From Chimonanthus salicifolius (Eukaryota > Streptophyta > Magnoliopsida > Laurales > Calycanthaceae), in the NCBI GenBank assembly GCA_013350335.1, contig CM023534.1, forward strand, positions 23,393,302-23,457,301: DNA of 64,000 bases, written 5' to 3'. Positions 57,824 to 64,000 of the stretch are shown piece after piece. The notes below the pieces were generated by a model. The model did no database searches and had not been told where the DNA came from. It saw only the letters and a program-made list of their open reading frames with translations. The position numbers and the translations under genes are program-made. How positions within the stretch are numbered: position 1 is the stretch's first letter; every line of letters begins with the position of its first letter.

Positions 57824-58960
57824 TCTGTGATCAGAGCTTGAATCCAAATTTGTGGGTGAAAGCACTACACTCTGGGTACGTGAAATTGAGTTTCTAAATT
57901 TAGCACATATTACTCGAGGCGCTTGTTATTTCAATTTTCTTCTTTCTTTAACACTACTAAAAAATTAGTTTGCACGAGATCTAACATTTGTGTTCTAAAT
58001 AATCCATCCATATTATCCAAACACATTAAATCCAATTTTTTCACAAATCCTCTACAAATTTCATTCTCTAACAATAACCCTAACTTCATGAAATATTCAT
58101 CACAAATAAGAAAGAAAAATGAGGTGTTTAAAATCTAATACCTTGATAAATTAAAGACCCAATGTCTCAAAGCCCCAGACGATTTTAAAAAAAAACCGCA
58201 AGTGCCCATTGCGGCCAATTCTGGCCACAAGCTCACAATGAGCACCGTCTCAGGCGTCTCCAGGGTGGCCGATACACCGACGACGACTTATACCTTAACT
58301 TTGGTAAAAAATAACCAAATCAAGAAATTTATTTTCCATAAAAAATGTTTACATAGAATAAATATTTGTTAGTCGATGGTACAGCTTCATTTCTTCAAAT
58401 ATCTGCAGTAGACTCCCGATTTCGCTGTTGATTTTATTTCTTTGAAAGTACAGCTGAACTTGTTTAAAAGAGTCACAACATTATTAACACAGCAGCAACG
58501 CCAAAACCATAATCCAATAACATCAAGCCTTCTATCCCTTCGACCAAAATCACAGCAAATGAGCGGCGGATTCAAAAAAAAAACTACTACAATGCAATGC
58601 ATAGATACATATGAGCTTATAATATTATAGACAAAATTTACATAGTTTTCTGCTGCTTCTTCACGTTGTTTCCTTGGCTTTATTTTACTCACTCGTGTTC
58701 ATACCTCAAAGAAAACCATAAATAAAGAAGAAAAAAGGGGGAAAAAATTTCACCCTTCTCGGATAGCGGCATCTTAATCCCTTAGTCCCAGCATATTTAC
58801 ATAATCTCTCTACTTCTCACTAAAATAACTCAACTTTGATACGCCAGAAAGCAAACAGTACCGCATTCGTCCATCACACATTTACAGCCCATCCCTACTG
58901 CCTTCATCTTCTTCATCTTCTTCTTAGGAAATGCAAACGTACGCTGGACCAAACAACCTC
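57824..58960. other. 3' flank of PI4K gene and intergenic DNA
   Basis: 57824-58370 is unassigned. About 58380-58960 is the likely 3' UTR of the minus-strand kinase gene. Confidence 0.4.
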
Positions 58961-60856
58961 TCAAAACTGACAAGAAGTCCCAAGCCTCTGCTTGTGCCTG
59001 CCCCCTGCCCGGCCACATTTCCATCCAGCAAATGCACCACATAGTAGCTCCTGAAACTTCTCAAGGAACAGCCCCCATTCCTCATCATTCAAATCTGAAA
59101 GGTTCACAAAGCTTGTACTGATGGGCAGCTGCTGCTCGTTTGCACTGTGTCTACTTCCCACTGCACTTACCTGAGAACTGGAACACTCACCTTTTGAGGA
59201 ATCTGGGTATCTCTGGCTTTTATCAGACAGGCAAATGTCCTTAAGCGACCTGGAGAGCTTCGAAACCATTGGGGCATGGTCATGAGTCAGAGGCAGGCCA
59301 GAGAAATCTTGGTTAATGTGCACTTTTTCATTCTCTTCTTCCTCTTCCTCTTCCTCTTCCTCTACACTCTCTTCTAATTTTGAAAGTGGGTTTCGGCAAT
59401 TGATCAATTTATACCCAAAATCGTATTGTGGCACTCTCTTTGCAAAATCATCTGCCATTTCTGCTTCCTCGCAGTCGATATTGAATTGAAATTCCTCATC
59501 TTGTCCTGTATCAGCATTGGGAAGAAATAAAAGTTCTCTTTCTACTATCAGTCTTTTTGCTTCAATGCATATGACCTCAAGCTCGCTTGGCTCCTCCCCA
59601 CGTCTACGAGACTCACGGCTCATCATTTCACCAATCTCTGCCAGGCATAGCCCATATGCTGCTGCTTCCTTAAGAAAGATTGTGCACAGAACCAACACAT
59701 GAATGCATGCCTCTCGTATCATTGGTAGCTCCATGCGAAGCATGTCAGAGTCCCTAAATGGATCTAGGCTTGCAATGTACTTAAGCTCATCATCAGAGAA
59801 TGGGATTGATGCCTGTGGCCAATGGATCCACTCAAAATATGGATCCTCCAAGCTCTCAGGCAAGCAGAGACCATGATCAATCGGGATGAGCTCCGCATGA
59901 CCAAATCCTCCAACCCCGTTCAGCTTCTTCACCAAAAGGTTGCCAGCATGTCTGTCTGTATTGAAGATTCTAACATCTAATATCCCTATCCTATGTACAG
60001 AAGCAACAGGGAAACTTGAGGTGCCATGGTCACTGGCATCGAAATCATGCGGAATGAACTGCTGAAATGATGCAATCTTGCTAATCTGCATACCGTCATG
60101 GGACTTGCAACCGTTGACCCCATTATTGATGTGAAACACAGAGTGAGTGATCTTGACAAGGACTGTAGCAGGCACATTGGCAAAATGATCATGGTCGAGA
60201 AGGTACGCTGCAACTTCACGAAAACCTGTCTCGCCCACCCTCACCGAACGTTTCAAGCCTGGTTGACCAAGAGCCTTCCCAACAAAACCCTTTGGATTGT
60301 TTGGTGCAAATGGCTCCTCATCCGTTGGTTTTACAATTGCAATGCTATCACCACAGCTGTTTCTGAAATAGTATGCACCTCCGAGCCCACTATGGATGGG
60401 AATTGGATTGACACCACTTTTGATTGCCTTCACAGCATCTTTAACCAGCTGTTTCGTCCTTGAACAGCGACTAGAGTAAACTAATATCTCGATTGGTCCA
60501 CTCTGATCCCTCTGTTGGAGATCCTTCCCAGTTGGTGAAAGGCATGGAGTCGATGAGCTTCTATGCATAAAATTCCTCCTGAGTAGCAGTGGGGAATCAT
60601 TTCGAACAGCACTGAGGTCATTCTTCAACACAAGATCCCCAAATGTTAGTGAGCTCTCTTCAGTTGGGACATTGAGGGCTAATTGTAGTCTCCTCTTCAC
60701 AGTGTGCGCATTGTCACCACGATCTAGTTCAATGCCCAAGACACTGCCAGTGTCAGTCTGAACAAAGACACGCCGCCTCCCAACAGGCTTTCCTTCGATT
60801 TTGTTCCCATGATATTCACTGCTCCTCAGGGTTCCATTGAAGACTCTCACCGCCAT
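58961..60856 (-). CDS. PI4KG: Phosphatidylinositol 4-kinase gamma (type II, ubiquitin-like domain), 631 aa
   Basis: ATG at 60856, single coding exon. Plant PI4K gamma proteins carry one or two N-terminal ubiquitin-like domains and a type II PI4K-like catalytic domain; several members act mainly as protein kinases on ubiquitin-pathway partners. Here one ubiquitin-like domain (about 29-97, with RRVFVQTDTGSVLGIEL) is followed by the kinase domain (about 155-440): glycine-rich HSGLGGAYYFRNSCG, Lys176 in IVKPTDEEP, FNTDRHAGNLLV (Asp301) and IPIDHGLCLPE (Asp327). Then come a Glu run (about 495-507, a CTT microsatellite at 59333-59370) and the conserved EEWGLFLEKFQELL near the end. Closest in pattern to the Arabidopsis PI4K gamma 5/6/7 group. 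All key residues are present; lipid versus protein kinase activity is not decidable here. Confidence 0.95.
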   Translation of the reverse strand: MAVRVFNGTLRSSEYHGNKIEGKPVGRRRVFVQTDTGSVLGIELDRGDNAHTVKRRLQLALNVPTEESSLTFGDLVLKNDLSAVRNDSPLLLRRNFMHRSSSTPCLSPTGKDLQQRDQSGPIEILVYSSRCSRTKQLVKDAVKAIKSGVNPIPIHSGLGGAYYFRNSCGDSIAIVKPTDEEPFAPNNPKGFVGKALGQPGLKRSVRVGETGFREVAAYLLDHDHFANVPATVLVKITHSVFHINNGVNGCKSHDGMQISKIASFQQFIPHDFDASDHGTSSFPVASVHRIGILDVRIFNTDRHAGNLLVKKLNGVGGFGHAELIPIDHGLCLPESLEDPYFEWIHWPQASIPFSDDELKYIASLDPFRDSDMLRMELPMIREACIHVLVLCTIFLKEAAAYGLCLAEIGEMMSRESRRRGEEPSELEVICIEAKRLIVERELLFLPNADTGQDEEFQFNIDCEEAEMADDFAKRVPQYDFGYKLINCRNPLSKLEESVEEEEEEEEEENEKVHINQDFSGLPLTHDHAPMVSKLSRSLKDICLSDKSQRYPDSSKGECSSSQVSAVGSRHSANEQQLPISTSFVNLSDLNDEEWGLFLEKFQELLCGAFAGWKCGRAGGRHKQRLGTSCQF

Positions 60857-60970
60857 CTATGTCCTAATAGGGCTGTCCAAATTAGGAGACAGAGAATAAA
60901 TAGATGCCCTGAGGGTTGTTGAGGGCAACAGGGGCAGTGAAGGAGAACCCCTTCTCTCCCAAGCAGGCAT
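60857..60970 (-). promoter_or_regulatory. Upstream ORF of PI4K gamma, in frame, stop abutting main ATG
   Basis: ATG 60970-60968 opens 37 codons (MPAWERRGSPSLPLLPS...) ending in TAG at 60859-60857, directly followed by the main ATG. It is in the same frame as the kinase. Such a layout may reduce main-ORF translation or allow restart or read-through. A shorter upstream ORF (MASTM) lies near 61135. Confidence 0.6.
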
Positions 60971-61166
60971 CAAACTCAAATGCCAATGCCACTTTAAAGA
61001 GAGGGAGATGTGGTACCCAAACAACCATGAATTAAGGGCAAGGGAATCGAACTGCCTCTTTGATTCTCAGAGTCATATAGAGATTGCAGGTAAGAGTGAA
61101 GAAGATATGTGGAATTTACTACATTGTGGAAGCCATTTGTCCTGACAAATGATGAAGACCCAGAAC
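60857..61166 (-). other. 5' UTR exon of PI4K gamma with splice acceptor
   Basis: Minus strand AAATCTTTTGCAG/GTTCTGGG places an acceptor at 61169-61167, preceded by a T-rich tract. A 5' UTR intron to the right is therefore likely; its donor and the first exon were not located. Confidence 0.5.
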
Positions 61167-61169
61167 CTG

Positions 61170-61980
61170 CAAAAGATTTAATTTGAGTTATGAATAGTAA
61201 AGCATATAAATGTAAACATATATATAGGATCAAGATCCTCAAGCAACACAAAAACAAAGAGGATTGTATTGCCTAAAAACAAAGAAATTTATAAAAAAAC
61301 ATAATAAAAATGTCATTCTTACCGATTGAATAGTACAAAAAACATTCATAACCTTATCTGATGGGGATAAAAAGAAAAAAAGGAAATTGGAAATTTCAAC
61401 GAAAAAGAGGTCATCAAGTTCTTGCATAAGCATAAAGGTATGCCTGGTAGAGAAGAAAATCATCATTTTCTATATTTTTGGTTTCACAGAATTATATTTA
61501 TATTTGATGGCAATGCATCATTCGAAGAAGATCAGAAAAGCAAAAAAATTCTGGTGCACACAGCAAGTAATGAACTGTTTGCACAAGATCCTGCAAATGC
61601 CAAATGCATGGGGGTTAAGTTTTGCTTGTGTGGCATGGATCCTTTAGAATGAACACAGTAACCCATCAGACAAATATCATTTCAGATTCTTCATGGAAAC
61701 TTCAAAGATTATTTTAGAAATGAAACATAAGTTTTGAGATCACAAAATATTATCACATGATTTCTTTTGAAACCAAGTAAAACAGGATTTTTCAAAATAA
61801 AATATGATATGGTTACTATTTGTTAGAAAAATTCACACATTACTTTTCTATTGGTGTTATTTTTACAAACAGTCTTATTTAAAAAAGATGTATGTATGTA
61901 TGTATGTATTAAATTTATAAAAGTGAAAGTTCCCTTGGGTGCTAGAACACCACGATTGACCCTAGGTAGTTGGGGGGAGG
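61170..61980. other. Probable PI4K 5' UTR intron/upstream DNA with TATG microsatellite
   Basis: AT-rich. A (TATG)n run of about five units lies at 61888-61909. Small open frames at 61387-61652 have no recognisable domain. Confidence 0.4.
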
Positions 61981-63632
61981 TGTGAACAGGTCAATCCAAA
62001 TTCGTTGGTCCTTTTTAAAATTAACTTGATTGATTAATTAAGTGCAGCGGATACAACAATCAAGTATGTGTGTATTAGCAAATGTGATTAAGCAATCAAC
62101 ACAAGAAATTAGCTCTAACACCACAAGCACAAGGACACAAGATATATAGTGGTTCGATTCGCCAACCTACATCCACTGTTAGGACTAGCTCAACCTTGAG
62201 CTATCTCCAAATTCACTAAGTGGGGACTTTCACCCTCACAATTAGACTAGGAATTCCACCTCACTCATTTGACTGGGAATTCCACCCACCACATATGCCA
62301 GAGACGACGCTCTAGAGTTTTTTATAGTGGTTCCGGAACCAGGCTTCCTTAATACACTTTTGAGTCAAAGGTTTTAAAAACAAATTAAAACCAAGAAGTA
62401 CTTGCCTTTGAAGCTCTTTCTCGCTGATGTGTGCTTCTTGAAGATCTCATCCACTAAGTGCCGACACTCCTCCTTGTAGCCGTCGTAGAGCAATCACAAT
62501 CTCAGGGTGACAAGGAAATTGGTTTCACATTTCCTAGTTTATATCTCTCCTCTCTTTCTCACTTTCAAACTCAATCAACAGATTGGTTGTTTTCCTCCTC
62601 TCTTTCTCACTCCCAAACACAATCAATAGATTGGTTGTTTATGATTCTCAGTACAAGAGTGTTTATCGTTCCTTATAGTATATAACTCTTCTTAGCTCAA
62701 AGAAGATAGTAAAACAATCACCCAACACTCATATTTATAGAGGAGTCTTAGCGGTTTTTTCTGACTGCCCAGAACCGACAGGTCGGTGGCATTGATGGGT
62801 AGATGTTCATATTTATTACCGTTCAACCACCTGACCGTTGTGCATTAAATGCACTTCCAACGGTTTTATTAGTTCTCGGTCAACAGGTCGGTGTCGCGGA
62901 TGGGTCGACAGTTATGGCACCGAAAGGTCGGTCCATACGAGTGTCTCGATTTGGGGCAAACCATGCTGACAATAGTTTCAAGTCAGAAACATGTTTTACT
63001 CAGAACGACCTGTCGCCCTTTACCAAGGGGTCGGTCCTGGTACTCTCGATGGTCTTGAACTACCGATATGTTTGTTTTCTAAAGAGCCCATTTAAGTTCA
63101 CAGTTCAAAACTCTTAAGACCTTTATCGATGAGTCGTCGACCTCGAGGGGTCGTTTAAATTCATGACCGAGGGGTCGCTGCATACGAGACTCTTGGTCAG
63201 ATGCTTTCCCAGAATGACAGTTCTTTGATCCAGAACCTCTGTCAAACTGGCCGACTAGTCTTTGACTGCGATGGGTCGATCCTGTCTCCACCGAGGGGTT
63301 GGTGAGTACGACTGGTCGAGCTGAGTGAAACCAATTACATGTTTCTAAGTTGGGTTCCAATTCACTGTCCAACATCCTCTCTAGGCTTCTTTATGGTTTT
63401 ACCATTATTCATTTAAGCCTTGGAATGGTCCTCTCTAAGGTGTAGGTACCACCTAAAGTTATCTATGGTCAAATACTTGTTTTTGTGATTGTCATGACGA
63501 TGACCTTTGAACCTGGTGGAGCACAATCTTCATTCTTGATCATCTTGGGCCTTGAAGGTTCTTAGCAAATGCTTCTTCCCGAGTCATAGAATTGACAAAC
63601 AGGGACTCGACACAGCCAGGGCACTAACAACA
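61981..63632. repeat. Probable LTR-like repeat with GGTCGGT motif clusters
   Basis: TGTGAACAGGTC at 61981 follows a purine tract TGGGGGGAGG, and the other end may be CACTAACAACA at 63632. A TATAAATA box (about 62730) faces leftwards. 62770-63320 carries many GACCGA/GGTCGGT/GGGTCG motifs spaced irregularly. 62270-62300 has a duplicated ACTGGGAATTCCACC-type phrase. No target duplication or coding domain, so boundaries are tentative. Confidence 0.45.
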
Positions 63633-64000
63633 AGTATTGTGCTTACTCCCTGAATCCTATGTTTCAGGGTTTGCTGCAGTGGACAAATTTCTATATGTTT
63701 CTTTTTTTTTTACTGTAACAGAACTTTCCAATGATCAAAAACTTACTTTCAGAGAGTATGTAGGATGTATACCCCTCGCATTTACAAGCTCACCGGCTCT
63801 ATACAAGTAGAAATAAAAACCAAAAAAGATCTCCCACCATTACAAATTACTCCATTTAAAATAAAAGAACAAAAATAAATTGCCTTTGTCCAGTCTCTTC
63901 TGTCCAGCTGCTCATTTCAAAGTATTAACCAAATTGCCTTGAATGATAAATTTGCCACTAAACTTTTGAAAACTTATGTGTAGTCTCTCCATTGAAAAAT
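63633..64000. other. Right-edge intergenic DNA
   Basis: No gene or element recognised. A T-run lies at 63701-63711. Confidence 0.4.

Noticed and set aside
61387..61652. Overlapping frames of 86 and 76 codons
   Set aside because: Low-complexity, Lys-rich translations in AT-rich DNA, with no homology recognised.

Overview
This window comes from a plant nuclear genome, very probably a flowering plant. It is AT-rich and dominated by transposable elements. It carries plant-specific gene families (an RGF/GLV/CLEL peptide precursor, a group-B UDP-glycosyltransferase and a type II gamma phosphatidylinositol 4-kinase) and plant-type repeats: copia and chromovirus LTR elements, TRIMs, tRNA-derived SINEs, Stowaway, hAT and Mutator elements. 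Species cannot be fixed from sequence alone.

Three host genes are supported. (1) 4955-5957 (+): a three-exon gene for a secreted 152-aa precursor ending in an RGF/GLV-type sulfopeptide motif (DYHLPRHHPPKNN). (2) 45833-47278 (+): an intronless 481-aa UGT89-like glycosyltransferase with a complete PSPG box. (3) 58961-60856 (-): a 631-aa PI4K gamma with an intronless coding region. Its 5' UTR is spliced and holds an in-frame upstream ORF whose stop codon directly touches the main ATG. They are unrelated and do not form a cluster.

The rest is nested mobile DNA. 1-3311: 5' half of a decayed copia element (minus strand). 7008-7344: a complete TRIM with target duplication. 9821-31424: a very large hAT element with 8-bp target duplication, whose BED/DUF659/hAT-dimerisation transposase is split by a rearranged chromovirus (about 14.1-25.5 kb), which is itself split by a 3.1-kb solo LTR. 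The same hAT contains a roughly 150-bp tandem array, and that array holds a hAT MITE and a SINE. 35094-41599: a Mutator-like element with long ATCGATCGAT-rich terminal inverted repeats, a perfect 9-bp target duplication and two convergent genes, one interrupted by a second TRIM. 41650-43869: two further inverted-repeat elements. 51077-53575: a short copia-like element whose 5' LTR hosts a deletion derivative of the large hAT, which in turn hosts foldback repeats. 10478-12446 and 53680-56317: two copies of one solo-LTR family. 61981-63632: a probable LTR-like repeat.

Almost every transposon gene seen is broken by stops or frameshifts, so the elements are relics. The nesting order gives a relative insertion chronology.
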